From NCBI RefSeq assembly GCF_021646685.1, contig NZ_JAKJHW010000002.1, positions 62,001 to 126,000 on the forward strand: DNA of 64,000 bases, in the 5' to 3' direction. Every line of letters begins with the position of its first letter. Position 1 is the stretch's first letter. Shown in pieces: positions 17,528 through 26,477 of this stretch. The position numbers were made by a program, and so were the translations under genes. Under the pieces are notes generated by a model. The model did not search any database, was not told where the DNA came from, and saw nothing but the letters and a program-made list of their open reading frames with translations. This DNA is from Pseudalkalibacillus salsuginis. Lineage in GTDB: Bacteria; Bacillota; Bacilli; Bacillales; Fictibacillaceae.

Positions 17528-17653
17528 CTAAGCTGTGTATCTCTTTGACTGTGCTGCACCTTTTGTAGGCTTTGGTGCCCAGCCAGGCAGCTTATTTTTA
17601 AGAAGGTCTTTGATCCATTCACGTTTCTTCTTATTCTTTGTACGGCGTTTCAT
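17528..17653 (-). CDS. Small very basic protein, 41 residues
   Basis: I do not recognise this gene. The minus strand has AAAGGACGGTGAG before an ATG at 17653, then 41 codons: a Lys/Arg-rich head (MKRRTKNKKKREWIKDLLKN), then KLPGWAPKPTKGAAQSKRYTA. About 14 of 41 residues are Lys or Arg, which suggests nucleic acid or ribosome binding, but that is inference. It follows the acetyltransferase gene after 24 bases and probably shares its transcript, ending at the shared hairpin. Confidence 0.7.
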   Translation of the reverse strand: MKRRTKNKKKREWIKDLLKNKLPGWAPKPTKGAAQSKRYTA

Positions 17654-17677
17654 GTATCTCACCGTCCTTTCATCCAC

Positions 17678-18220
17678 TCACTCTTCAAATGTGAGTACTT
17701 CATCTACATCCTGATAGGCTTTCCCGTATAACTCTACATCCTTGTAGGTATGAATTTTTTCATACATTTTTTTCATGCTTTCATAAACCATTTCTTCTGA
17801 TTCATTTTCAGGAGCCCAGAAAAGAATTTCCATTTCATTAATTTCATTTGTAGCGAGTGAACGGCGTCGGTACCCGATCGATTTTGCATGGACAAATCCT
17901 TCACGTTTATAAAAACGCTGTCTCTTTTCTGTATCTGTATCTTCATAGTCAACAGGTTCCACTTCCAAAATGATCGGTTTCCCCTTTTTCTTCAGCTTTT
18001 CTAAGATTTTGTGGCCGATCCCTTGTCCCCGTGCCGCTCCAGACACAAAAATATAGTCGATGAAAATAAAATCTTCGAACTCGGCATACATAAGAATGTG
18101 ATGTTTTCCCTCATCCTTATGATAAACATCGCCTTTCTCCTTCAATAAAAGCTCCATGTGCTTCTTTGACTTCATTTCTGCTACAGGAAAATATTCATTC
18201 AGTTTTTCATACCAATTCAT
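17678..18220 (-). CDS. GNAT family N-acetyltransferase (YjbC-like)
   Basis: Acetyl-CoA-dependent acetyltransferase of unknown substrate. The GNAT core is visible: a beta-strand DFIFIDYIFVSGAARGQGIG containing the RGQGIG pyrophosphate-binding loop, then GHKILEKLKKKGKPIILEVEP and a C-terminal FYKREGFVHAKSIGY strand. The start is placed at ATG 18220 because AAAGGGTAG precedes it; a further in-frame ATG at 18256 would add 12 residues. It lies between oppF and spxA, where B. subtilis has yjbC, although here the efflux pair is interposed. Confidence 0.85.
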   Translation of the reverse strand: MNWYEKLNEYFPVAEMKSKKHMELLLKEKGDVYHKDEGKHHILMYAEFEDFIFIDYIFVSGAARGQGIGHKILEKLKKKGKPIILEVEPVDYEDTDTEKRQRFYKREGFVHAKSIGYRRRSLATNEINEMEILFWAPENESEEMVYESMKKMYEKIHTYKDVELYGKAYQDVDEVLTFEE

Positions 18221-18477
18221 TGATCTACCCTTTCCATTTTGATTCTTCAATTCCATTATAACATAACCTCCATTTGGCTCGAAATTTGATTTTATTATGA
18301 AAAAGCAACGGGCAGCCCATTTGTATCAACTGAAAACGATTTAAGTTATAATAAGATATGTATGGAGAGAGGTTGTTTTTTTATCGTTAACGTTTCCCCT
18401 CTTCCATTGCCTTCAAACTTCTTTTACAATAGTAGTATTAGAAAATAGTGGATGTTACATACAAGGAGGTTAAGCAG

Positions 18478-18657
18478 ATGCAGTTTTTTATCGATCTCTT
18501 ATTACTTGGTATATTTGTCATCGGACTGACTGCTTTTATGGGAATCATCACACACGGTGCCGCGTCAAAACTATTTGGCAGAGGAAAATCGAAATTTTTC
18601 TTGAATAAAAGCAAAGATACCCAAACAGGTTGGCGTAAAGTACAAAGAAGAACCTGA
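18478..18657 (+). CDS. Small membrane protein, 59 residues
   Basis: Not recognised. The ATG at 18478 follows AAGGAGG at ideal spacing. The product has one hydrophobic helix (about residues 2-25, LLLLGIFVIGLTAFMGII) followed by a basic tail (KLFGRGKSKFFLNKSKD...KVQRRT). That topology predicts a single-pass protein with its basic end in the cytoplasm. The gene stands alone in a 520-base gap, upstream of a strong shared terminator hairpin. Confidence 0.7.
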   Translation: MQFFIDLLLLGIFVIGLTAFMGIITHGAASKLFGRGKSKFFLNKSKDTQTGWRKVQRRT

Positions 18658-18700
18658 GGAAAATCGTATGCGGCTTATGGTTGGACCATTATTCGAAAGA

Positions 18701-18738
18701 AAATACCCAAAAGGATGTCAAATTCCTTTTGGGTATTT
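18701..18738. terminator. Bidirectional terminator between the small membrane gene and the DUF4015 gene
   Basis: AAATACCCAAAAGGA pairs perfectly with TCCTTTTGGGTATTT over 15 bp. A-rich and T-rich flanks make it usable from both sides. Confidence 0.9.
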
Positions 18739-18742
18739 AGTC

Positions 18743-19933
18743 TTATGGTGTATAGTCCACATTTGGAGTGTAGGTGTTGCCTGCATCCCATAATAAGAAC
18801 TCATTAATCCCATTTTCATTCAGTGCTCGAATCTGCGCTTCCACTTCAGCTTTACCATAATTCTTGTAATTTCCTTTGCCCAAATAAGATGCAGTAAAAT
18901 CTTGTATCCATGGTCTTGAAATTGGCGGATTTTCTAGTTCACCCAATTTCTTATTCTCCATCTTCGCATATTCGGTAACGAGGCGATATGGCTCCAAATC
19001 AGGCTTTGCGATGCCAAAATAAGAAGTCCAGTGACTTGGGTAGATCATAGATGAAATGACATCTACATGGCTCGAAATTTTGGTGAAATTCTGGCCGATT
19101 CCCGGAGCTTCAGGTAAAGTAGCAGTGTAGCCGAAAATATCTACTGAAACTTTTACGCCATATGGTTCAAGCTGTTTTTTTGCATACTCGACGAATTCTG
19201 TTACGGCTGTTACACGCTTTTGGACACCATCACCTTCAAGGTCGGCAAAATCTCCCTGGCTATACGTCAATGTCTTATCTCGCTTTTCAAAGCCCTCTGG
19301 GAAACGCACATAATCGAACTGGATTTCCTGGAATCCTAACTTCGCAGCCTCGATGGCTACCTGGACATTGTAATCCCATACTTCTTTCCTGAATGGATTA
19401 ACAAATGCCTCTCCACGGCCATTTTTCCAGACAGCTCCACCATTTTTAAACGACAATTCCGGTTTCTGTTTTGCAAGAATGGAATCTTTGAACACGACTA
19501 CACGTGCAATCGGATAGATTTGATGCTCTTCAAGTGTTTCCAGCATTTTTCTTGGGTCTTTTATAAACGGTTGACCAGCAGAATGTAATGGGGAATCCTC
19601 TTCTGGTATGTATGTGATATACCCATTGTCATCCTTAATATCAATTACCATTGCATTCAATTCAGTATCATCCAGCATGGAGACCAAATTCTCGAATCTG
19701 CTTCCTCCAGCAGAATGACCTGTCACATAAATGCCTCTTACTGCATCTGGATATTGGAATGTCAAACCTGAATCGTAAACGAACCTTGGCAGTTGTTCTG
19801 GAAGTTCCCTTTTCATTACATGTGTTTCAATTCCTTTATGAAACCCTACTTCGATGTCCTGTGTTTCGTCTGCCATCTCCCAAGATGGAAACGACAAAAG
19901 AAAGACTGACATGAATACCTTCAGCATCCCCAT
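18743..19933 (-). CDS. Putative glycoside hydrolase (DUF4015 family), probably exported
   Basis: Family proteins have a TIM-barrel fold like glycosidases, but no activity is established for this branch as far as I know. The 396-residue product has a short N-terminal hydrophobic stretch (about residues 2-17) that could be a signal peptide. The barrel motifs follow: AVRGIYVTGHSAGG, MVIDIKDDNGYITY, YPIARVVVFKD, GFQEIQFDYVRFPEG and VSVDIFGYTA, with candidate acidic residues in DYVRFP and DIFGY. The ATG at 19933 has GGGGGAGGAAC upstream. A -10-like TATAAT lies about 40 bases upstream on this strand. Confidence 0.85.
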   Translation of the reverse strand: MGMLKVFMSVFLLSFPSWEMADETQDIEVGFHKGIETHVMKRELPEQLPRFVYDSGLTFQYPDAVRGIYVTGHSAGGSRFENLVSMLDDTELNAMVIDIKDDNGYITYIPEEDSPLHSAGQPFIKDPRKMLETLEEHQIYPIARVVVFKDSILAKQKPELSFKNGGAVWKNGRGEAFVNPFRKEVWDYNVQVAIEAAKLGFQEIQFDYVRFPEGFEKRDKTLTYSQGDFADLEGDGVQKRVTAVTEFVEYAKKQLEPYGVKVSVDIFGYTATLPEAPGIGQNFTKISSHVDVISSMIYPSHWTSYFGIAKPDLEPYRLVTEYAKMENKKLGELENPPISRPWIQDFTASYLGKGNYKNYGKAEVEAQIRALNENGINEFLLWDAGNTYTPNVDYTP

Positions 19934-19971
19934 TGTTTTGTTCCTCCCCCTTCTTTCTCTTTACAAATACT

Positions 19972-19977
19972 ATTATA
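19972..19977 (-). promoter_or_regulatory. Possible -10 element for the DUF4015 gene
   Basis: TATAAT on the minus strand; a TTTTCA sequence roughly 17 bases further upstream could be a weak -35. Confidence 0.4.
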
Positions 19978-20082
19978 GGAAACCAATCATTTCATGAAAA
20001 GTAACTTTCGACATAAATTTCATCATTTTCCCAAACTAAGGATAATACCTTAAATAAGGGAAATGATTGAACATTTTTTCGC

Positions 20083-20111
20083 TTGAATCCGAGGCTGAGA
20101 CATGCTATATT
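20083..20111 (+). promoter_or_regulatory. Sigma-A promoter of the HD-domain gene
   Basis: TTGAAT (20083-20088), a 17-base spacer and TATATT (20106-20111), with an extended -10 TGC immediately before the hexamer. It lies 34 bases before the ATG. Confidence 0.7.
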
Positions 20112-20144
20112 TGAATGCAATATACTAAAAAAGGAGGAATTCCC

Positions 20145-20681
20145 ATGCATCAACCATCATTACTTGAAATATTCAAACATCCTAAAACCCAAAAATACTT
20201 ACAACGATCCGGAGTTGTGCATGCCATTGCCTCCAGTTTTCATGCCTATAAGCTATCCTCACAATATGGTGTGGATCCCATTCTTGCTTGTAAGGCAGCA
20301 CTATTACACGACATCGGCCATTACACATGGTATAGAGATGGAAAGTGGGATTATGAACAGTATAAAGCAAATGATATCCACGCGATAAAAGGCGCAGAAA
20401 GAGCACATAAACTGCTCATTGAACTCGGAGAGGAACGGGAACATGCAAAAGCGATTTCCTTAGCTATCCTCCTGCATACTGATTCATATTTACCTGGAGG
20501 ACAGTTGGAACTGAATCCATTGCAAAAAGTTGTCAGGTTAGCTGATGAGGCTGATGAAGAACCAGAAGGTCTCCATCATTATAGGGAAATTTCATATGAT
20601 AAGGCGATTGAATTGATAAAAAAGCTAGACTCTATGCTTGAAGGTAAAGAAATGCCTAATCCACTTCAACAAACAAGCTGA
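20145..20681 (+). CDS. HD domain protein (putative metal-dependent phosphohydrolase)
   Basis: HD-superfamily proteins usually hydrolyse phosphoesters of nucleotides, using a His-Asp metal site. The motif AALLHDIGHYTW near residue 57 is the HD signature; an upstream His (VVHAIASSFHAYKL) and a downstream Asp in VVRLADEADEEPEG complete the usual pattern. The substrate is unknown. An AAAGGAGGAATTCCC site directs the start to ATG 20145, giving 178 residues. The gene ends only four bases before the convergent acetyltransferase-like gene. Confidence 0.8.
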   Translation: MHQPSLLEIFKHPKTQKYLQRSGVVHAIASSFHAYKLSSQYGVDPILACKAALLHDIGHYTWYRDGKWDYEQYKANDIHAIKGAERAHKLLIELGEEREHAKAISLAILLHTDSYLPGGQLELNPLQKVVRLADEADEEPEGLHHYREISYDKAIELIKKLDSMLEGKEMPNPLQQTS

Positions 20682-20685
20682 ACAT

Positions 20686-21111
20686 TCAATCAAGAATGCA
20701 TTCGATCAAGTGACCATTCGATTCCAATCGGATGCATCCCAACTCATCCCTCAGCTCCATCAGCTGATCCCTCTCATACATACCATCCATATTTAAGACT
20801 AATCGTTGAAAGCCTAAATACTTCGCCCTTTTTACCGCAAAGTCCATTAACTTCTTATGGAACCTTTCAGAATATGAGAGTTCTGCAATATACAGACACG
20901 TAACTTCTAATTGTTCTCCTTCAATGTACGTCAACCATAAAAAACCTATCTCTACATCATCATTTGAAAATACAAATGCTTCTTCATTCTCTTTCATTTC
21001 GATAGGTGGTTTAACCAAATAATTTGATAAAGAATCTGGGAGTTTCCCACTCTCATGTATGAATTTCAGGATTTCACGATCTGTTTCAGGATCAAACTGA
21101 TAATAAATCAC
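20686..21111 (-). CDS. GNAT-like acetyltransferase domain protein
   Basis: A divergent GNAT fold is suggested by the order of strands: AFVFSNDDVEIGFLWLTYIEG, then LEVTCLYIAELSYSERFHKKLMDFAVKRAKYLGFQRLVLNM. The usual RGxGxG loop is not intact, so catalytic activity is uncertain. The start is set to GTG at 21111, directly after GAGGAGGATACGC; an in-frame ATG at 21147 lacks a good site. The product is 141 residues. It is convergent with the HD gene and tandem with the DegV gene. Confidence 0.6.
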   Translation of the reverse strand: MIYYQFDPETDREILKFIHESGKLPDSLSNYLVKPPIEMKENEEAFVFSNDDVEIGFLWLTYIEGEQLEVTCLYIAELSYSERFHKKLMDFAVKRAKYLGFQRLVLNMDGMYERDQLMELRDELGCIRLESNGHLIECILD

Positions 21112-21318
21112 CGCGTATCCTCCTCGTTCATATATACGATTTCCCATTATGTATTATACGCTGCTCTACTTATTTCCTTCCTATTGGTATCTTTATACTT
21201 CAGTATTGCACGGAAATCGGGAATACTTTTTGTTCAACAAAAGAATCAAAAGCACTGAGGGAAAGGAGCCGTCATGTTTTCCATGAAAAACTCTTTTCCA
21301 ATACAGTGCCTTTGGCGA

Positions 21319-22173
21319 TTAAAACTTTATGATCCCGATCGAATTTTCACTGGCATAAGTCCCAATGACGCTTCCAAGTTTGATACATCGGATTTTTTTA
21401 AAGCTATCCAAGGAGAACTGCTCTTTAAGCGTCTCGATGACAACCTGTTTAGAAGGATAGCTATGTACAATCCATAATTCTTCGTGATCTTCTCTCCAAT
21501 CTTGGATCATTTCAGCTAATTTTTTGATCCCTCTCTTTTTCCCACGGAAATTCTCCAGTGTCTCAACTGCACCTTCTTGTATTTTAAGAAGTGGTTTGAT
21601 ATTCAGAAAGTTAGCGACTTTTCCTTGTAATGTAGAAATCCTGCCGCCTTTTCTCAAATTTTCCAACGTTTCAAGTAAGATGATCCCTGTAATATCTTTC
21701 TTTCGTTCTTCAACTTTTTGATACACTTCCTCGACTGTAAGGCCATCCTGAATCAGTTGATCAGCGAGTTCCAACAAATGAATGACTCCGGCAGAAACCG
21801 TCTCTGTATCAATTAAATAGAGCTTACCTTGATCATCTTCATTGAACATTTCCTTTGCTACATTCGCACTTTGGAACGTACCACTCAAATTACTCGCAAT
21901 TCCGAGATAAATGACAGAATATCCTTTTGCAAGTAAATTTTTGAATGTATCATAAAATTTCTGCGGTGCTGGTTGGCTTGTTTTAGGGAGCTCTTTCGAA
22001 TGACGCATTTTTTCATAGAATTCTTCGTGGGTAATGGTTGTGCCATCCAAATAAGTGTCTTCCCCTATGAAATTGACATTCAGCGGAACAACTTCGATAG
22101 GTGTAATGATTTCAATCATTTCTTCTTGGCCCAAATAATCGCTCGCACTGTCGACAACTAAAGCAATATTCAT
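21319..22173 (-). CDS. DegV family fatty-acid-binding protein
   Basis: DegV (FakB-type) proteins bind a fatty acid and in some Gram-positives present it to a fatty acid kinase. The 284-residue protein shows the family blocks VVDSASD near the start, PKTSQPAP near residue 80, YLGIASNLSGTFQSA near 108 and LRKGGRISTLQG near 170. The ATG at 22173 follows AGGAAAG. A second DegV protein is encoded at 53132-54001. No kinase gene (fakA/dhaK-like) is adjacent, so partnership is inferred only. Confidence 0.9.
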   Translation of the reverse strand: MNIALVVDSASDYLGQEEMIEIITPIEVVPLNVNFIGEDTYLDGTTITHEEFYEKMRHSKELPKTSQPAPQKFYDTFKNLLAKGYSVIYLGIASNLSGTFQSANVAKEMFNEDDQGKLYLIDTETVSAGVIHLLELADQLIQDGLTVEEVYQKVEERKKDITGIILLETLENLRKGGRISTLQGKVANFLNIKPLLKIQEGAVETLENFRGKKRGIKKLAEMIQDWREDHEELWIVHSYPSKQVVIETLKEQFSLDSFKKIRCIKLGSVIGTYASENSIGIIKF

Positions 22174-22293
22174 ACTCTTTCCTCATTTCCTCTGTTACTA
22201 CGCAAAGTTTCTCTTTCCATCGTATTGGGTTTTTAAACAAATTACAACTACTTTTTAGATTAAAAACAATTGGCTGTTTCCATAAACAAAGGT

Positions 22294-22326
22294 AAATAAA
22301 AACGACCTCCTTTTACAGAGATCGTT
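22294..22326 (-). terminator. Terminator of the opp operon
   Basis: On the minus strand AACGATCTC pairs with GAGGTCGTT and is followed by TTTTATTT. It lies just past oppF. Confidence 0.8.
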
Positions 22327-22337
22327 CTATCACTAGC

Positions 22338-23324
22338 TTAATTTTCTTTCAACTCTTCATCGTAAAGATGACATGCTACATAGTGACCTTCTCTTGCTTC
22401 CTGCCACTTCGGTGCCACTTTCGCACATACATCCATCGCATGAGGACATCTTGTACGGAAACGACAACCGCTTGGTGGAGATACAGGAGATGGTACATCA
22501 CCTTCAAGGATGATACGTTCACGGCTACGTTCAAGTTCCGGATCTGGAACAGGTATTGCTGATAAGAGTGCTTGTGTATAAGGATGCAATGGTTCATTGT
22601 AGAGCGTATCACTTTCTGTAAGCTCAACAAGGTTACCAAGATACATAACCCCAACGCGGTCACTGATATGCTTAACCATTGAAAGGTCATGCGCAATGAA
22701 CAGATATGTCAAACCGCGCTCCCGTTGCAGCTTTTGCAGAAGGTTGACTACCTGAGCCTGAATTGATACATCCAATGCTGAGATAGGCTCGTCAGCAATG
22801 ATGAAATCAGGATCCACTGCCAGTGCACGGGCAATCCCGATACGTTGACGCTGACCCCCACTGAATTCGTGAGGATAACGGTTTGCATGCTCTTTATTCA
22901 AACCAACTGTTTCAAGAAGTTCATGAACACGTTGCAATCTTTCTTCCTTCGTTTTTGCAAGACCATGGATATCAATGCCCTCTGCAATGATATCTTTAAC
23001 GGTCATTCGCGGGTTCAATGATGCGTATGGATCCTGGAAAATCATCTGCATCTTGCGGTTGAACTCTTTCAACTTCGCTTTATTTTTCTTCCCATGGACA
23101 TCCTCACCGTTAAACGTGACAGACCCGTCTGTTGCCCCGTATAAGCGGATGATCGTTCTTCCAGTTGTAGATTTCCCGCAACCGGATTCACCAACAAGAC
23201 CTAATGTTTCACCTTTATAAATATCGAATGAAACATCATCTACCGCTTTCAACATTTGTCCTTTGCCCATGTTGAAATATTTCTTAAGGTTTTTTACTTC
23301 TACTAATTTCTCTCTAGTTGCCAT
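22338..23324 (-). CDS. oppF: Oligopeptide ABC transporter ATP-binding protein OppF
   Basis: Cytoplasmic ATPase subunit that powers peptide import. Walker [10 protein letters not shown] near residue 44, a Q-loop, the signature [15 protein letters not shown], Walker [13 protein letters not shown] and the H-loop FIAHDLSM are intact. The C-terminal [14 protein letters not shown] oligopeptide-transporter motif is present. The ATG at 23324 overlaps the oppD stop codon (TAATG) and is preceded by GGAGGTG, so translation is coupled. It is the last gene of oppABCDF. Confidence 0.95.
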   Translation of the reverse strand: MATREKLVEVKNLKKYFNMGKGQMLKAVDDVSFDIYKGETLGLVGESGCGKSTTGRTIIRLYGATDGSVTFNGEDVHGKKNKAKLKEFNRKMQMIFQDPYASLNPRMTVKDIIAEGIDIHGLAKTKEERLQRVHELLETVGLNKEHANRYPHEFSGGQRQRIGIARALAVDPDFIIADEPISALDVSIQAQVVNLLQKLQRERGLTYLFIAHDLSMVKHISDRVGVMYLGNLVELTESDTLYNEPLHPYTQALLSAIPVPDPELERSRERIILEGDVPSPVSPPSGCRFRTRCPHAMDVCAKVAPKWQEAREGHYVACHLYDEELKEN

Positions 23325-24343
23325 TATCTTGCACCTCCAACAGATGCTTCTACTGGCTTCTCAACTTTAGGTGCCCTTTCATCCAATAACCAGCAAGCTG
23401 CTTTATGAGATCCGGAAACTTCAGTATGATCCGGCATATGGTCGACACATACTTTCATCGCATGTGGACACCGTGCTGCGAAAGGACAACCTTTCGGTGG
23501 ATCACTCAAGTCTGGTGGAGATCCAGGTATCGCGATCAGATCTGTATCAGATGCACCCAGTTTCGGCATAGAAGCCAACAATCCCCAAGTATAAGGATGT
23601 TTCGGTTTATAGAAAATTTCATCAACCGTTCCTGTTTCAACAATTTGACCACCATACATGACAGCTACCCGTTGAGCTGCATTCGCAACCACACCCAAAT
23701 CATGTGTGATCAGGATGATGGCCGTACCCGTTTTATCTTGCAAATCTTTCATCAGCTCAAGGATTTGAGCCTGTATCGTCACATCCAATGCAGTTGTCGG
23801 CTCGTCCGCAATCAAAATCTTCGGATTACAAGCAAGCGCAATCGCGATAACCACACGTTGTCTCATCCCACCGGAAAATTGGTGAGGATATTGCTTCAAT
23901 CGTGCTTCAGCATTCGGAATCCCAACCAATTTCAATAGTTCAATGGCACGTGCTGTAGCTTGTGACTTCGACATCTTCTGATGGATGCGCAGTCCTTCCA
24001 TGATTTGCTTTCCAACAGTCATTGTCGGATTCAATGAAGTCATTGGATCCTGGAAAATCATTGATATTTCTGATCCTCTTACTTGTTGCATTTGACGTTC
24101 AGAGTATTTTGCCAAATCCTTCCCCTGGAAGAGAATTTGTCCTTCTGTTATTCGACCAGGCGGGTTAGGGATCAATCGCATAATACTTTTGGAAGTAACG
24201 GATTTACCTGAACCTGATTCACCAACGATCGCCAGGGTTTCTCCTTTATTCAGTTTTATATCGACACCGCGCACGGCCTGTACTTCCCCTGCAAAAGTGT
24301 CGAAGGATACGTGTAAGTTCTTAACTTCTAAAATGTGTTCCAT
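23324..24343 (-). CDS. oppD: Oligopeptide ABC transporter ATP-binding protein OppD
   Basis: Second ATPase of the peptide importer. Visible are Walker [13 protein letters not shown], signature [15 protein letters not shown], Walker [14 protein letters not shown]-loop LITHDLGV and the C-terminal [14 protein letters not shown] cluster. The start is placed at ATG 24343 because AAGGTGG lies nine bases upstream; an in-frame GTG at 24352 sits too close to that site. The length is 339 residues. It lies between oppC and oppF on the same transcript. Confidence 0.95.
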   Translation of the reverse strand: MEHILEVKNLHVSFDTFAGEVQAVRGVDIKLNKGETLAIVGESGSGKSVTSKSIMRLIPNPPGRITEGQILFQGKDLAKYSERQMQQVRGSEISMIFQDPMTSLNPTMTVGKQIMEGLRIHQKMSKSQATARAIELLKLVGIPNAEARLKQYPHQFSGGMRQRVVIAIALACNPKILIADEPTTALDVTIQAQILELMKDLQDKTGTAIILITHDLGVVANAAQRVAVMYGGQIVETGTVDEIFYKPKHPYTWGLLASMPKLGASDTDLIAIPGSPPDLSDPPKGCPFAARCPHAMKVCVDHMPDHTEVSGSHKAACWLLDERAPKVEKPVEASVGGAR

Positions 24344-24362
24344 CCTCTTCACCCACCTTCTA

Positions 24363-25379
24363 CTATTCTCTCATTTTCGGATCTAACGCATCACGTAAAC
24401 CATCGGCTACCACATTGAATGCGATCATGATCAGACTGATGATGATCGACGGATAAATCATCATATGCGGGAAGATCTGCATGTTACGATAACCTTCTTC
24501 AATCAAAGTCCCTAGTGAAGCGATTGGTGGTTGTAACCCTAATCCGATAAAGCTTAAGAATGCCTCGAAGAATATGGCAGCCGGGATGGTAAACATCGTA
24601 TTGATGATGATTACGCCCATGACGTTCGGTATCAAGTGTTTCGTTATGATTTTGTTATCTGATGATCCGAGCGTTCTTGATGCCAATACGAATTCTTGTC
24701 CTTTCAACTTCAAAATCTGCCCACGTACGATCCTGGACATCCCGATCCATCCTGTTATCGTCAAGGCGACGGTGATCGATATGATCCCTGGGTCCAGTAC
24801 GAGTATCATCAAAATAACAACGACCAAGTTAGGGATACCGACTAGTATCTCAACAATACGTTGAAGTACATTATCAACACGGCCACCGTAATATGCTGAT
24901 ATTCCACCATAAGCTACACCGATCACCATATCGATTGCTGCAGCCAATAAAGCGATATATAATGAGATCCGAGTCCCTTGCCAAACACGGGTCCAAAGGT
25001 CACGTCCCAGTCCATCCGTTCCGAACCAGAAATATGTTCCTTCTTCCAGACCTTTCATTTCGTACATATCGTTGCCCATATCATCCGTGCCATCCATTAT
25101 TCCCAGTTTCTCAATCACCGGAACTTTAGCTGGTAGGTTTGCACGCGTTAATTTTTGTTCTGAGAATGAATACTCATTCATATAGGGTCCAAATACCGCA
25201 AGTATTGTCAATACCAATAAGATGATACAACCGACAATAGCTGATTTATTTTTTCTAAGTCTAATCCATGCATCCTGCCAAAAGCTCAGACCTGGTCCAG
25301 CAATTTTTTCACTTTTATGACTGTCGATTTGAGCAGGTTGGAAAAGTTCATCATTTACGTAGTTTTCTCGTTTGCTCAT
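24363..25379 (-). CDS. oppC: Oligopeptide ABC transporter permease OppC
   Basis: Integral membrane permease with an extended hydrophilic N-terminus and about six membrane helices. The family EAA loop appears as FVLASRTLGSSDNKIITKHLIPN near residue 230. The N-terminal region contains LSFWQDAWIRLRKNKSAIVG, typical of OppC/DppC. The ATG at 25379 overlaps the oppB stop codon (TAATG). The protein is 338 residues and pairs with OppB to form the channel. Confidence 0.95.
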   Translation of the reverse strand: MSKRENYVNDELFQPAQIDSHKSEKIAGPGLSFWQDAWIRLRKNKSAIVGCIILLVLTILAVFGPYMNEYSFSEQKLTRANLPAKVPVIEKLGIMDGTDDMGNDMYEMKGLEEGTYFWFGTDGLGRDLWTRVWQGTRISLYIALLAAAIDMVIGVAYGGISAYYGGRVDNVLQRIVEILVGIPNLVVVILMILVLDPGIISITVALTITGWIGMSRIVRGQILKLKGQEFVLASRTLGSSDNKIITKHLIPNVMGVIIINTMFTIPAAIFFEAFLSFIGLGLQPPIASLGTLIEEGYRNMQIFPHMMIYPSIIISLIMIAFNVVADGLRDALDPKMRE

Positions 25380-26308
25380 TAGTCTTTCCCTCCTGCTATA
25401 CGGATTCTTGGATCTATGATTCCATACAGGATATCGACGATCAAAATAACTAAAATTAAGAAGAATGAATAAAATAACGTAGTACCCATGATTACAGGAT
25501 AATCATTGGTTTGGATTGAACGGACAAATTGTTCTCCAAGTCCTGGAACGGAGAAGATCCTCTCAATAACCAACGTACCTGTCATCAATCCAATGGCCAA
25601 AGGCCCTAAAATTGTGATCAGAGGAATTAATGCGTTTCGAATTCCATGTTTAAAGACCACAGAAAACCCACTTACACCCTTTGCTCTTGCAGTTGTAATG
25701 TAGTCTTGTCCCAAAACTTCCAGCAGTTCAGTACGTGTGAAACGAGCAGAAACTGCAACAACAAAAACTGCCAATGCTGCTGTAGGCATTACGGTATGTT
25801 CCCATCCACCCCAAAATGCGACTGGGAACCATTGCAGTTTGACCCCGATATAATATTGCATCAAGGCAGCAAATACAAAACTAGGGATTGATATTCCGAT
25901 TACCGCTACGATCGTCGCAAGATAGTCCCAAATCGTGTTATAACGTATTGCAGACAGAATACCTAGTAATATACCGAAAATAGCCCCAAAAATGATTGCT
26001 TGAGTACCAAGTGTTGCAGATGGACCGATTCTGTCCATGATCAAACCTGTGACACCTCTACCATCAAATTGAAAAGAAACACCTAAATCTCCGGTAACGA
26101 CATTAGCCATATATTTAACATATTGAATAGGGATTGGATCATTAAGTCCATATTTTTCAAGTATAATCGCTTCTTGCTCAGCCGTTAATTTCGCCGCGTT
26201 ACTTAAGGGTGTACCCGGCATGATCTTCATTAAGAAGAAAGTGGCTGAAGCAATGAGGAACAGGGTGATGAACATATAGATCAATCGTTTTGTAATATAC
26301 CCTTTCAT
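25379..26308 (-). CDS. oppB: Oligopeptide ABC transporter permease OppB
   Basis: Membrane permease with about six helices. The start KGYITKRLIYMFITLFLIAS and the loop TTARAKGVSGFSVVFKHGIRNALIPLI are family features. Length is 309 residues. GGAGGTGG lies upstream of ATG 26308. A terminator-like hairpin in the 169-base gap after oppA probably lowers expression of oppB and later genes relative to the binding protein. Confidence 0.95.
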   Translation of the reverse strand: MKGYITKRLIYMFITLFLIASATFFLMKIMPGTPLSNAAKLTAEQEAIILEKYGLNDPIPIQYVKYMANVVTGDLGVSFQFDGRGVTGLIMDRIGPSATLGTQAIIFGAIFGILLGILSAIRYNTIWDYLATIVAVIGISIPSFVFAALMQYYIGVKLQWFPVAFWGGWEHTVMPTAALAVFVVAVSARFTRTELLEVLGQDYITTARAKGVSGFSVVFKHGIRNALIPLITILGPLAIGLMTGTLVIERIFSVPGLGEQFVRSIQTNDYPVIMGTTLFYSFFLILVILIVDILYGIIDPRIRIAGGKD

Positions 26309-26397
26309 CCTCTTCCACCTCCATGTATGCCTTTTTTTATCTATTGAAGAAGTTCAATATTACTTTTGTTATTTTCAAAAAACAATCCGATAACAGG

Positions 26398-26437
26398 GAA
26401 AAAGAGAGTATACGTCATTCAGGCGACATATACTCTC
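26398..26437 (-). terminator. Hairpin between oppA and oppB, probable partial terminator
   Basis: On the minus strand GAGAGTATA pairs with TATACTCTC around an 16-base loop, followed by TTTTTCCC. In an operon whose later genes lack their own promoter, such a hairpin typically gives excess binding protein over permeases. Confidence 0.75.
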
Positions 26438-26477
26438 CTGATACTCTCCCTCTACTGACTAAACTTTAGTGCTGAAC

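Noticed and set aside
21274-21477. 67-residue plus-strand frame with a good AAAGGAG site before degV
   Set aside because: It overlaps the DegV coding sequence antisense for most of its length and has no family resemblance; the site is the only support.
23405-23938. 177-residue plus-strand frame antisense to oppD
   Set aside because: Entirely inside oppD; Cys- and His-rich composition is typical of a reverse shadow of ABC motifs.
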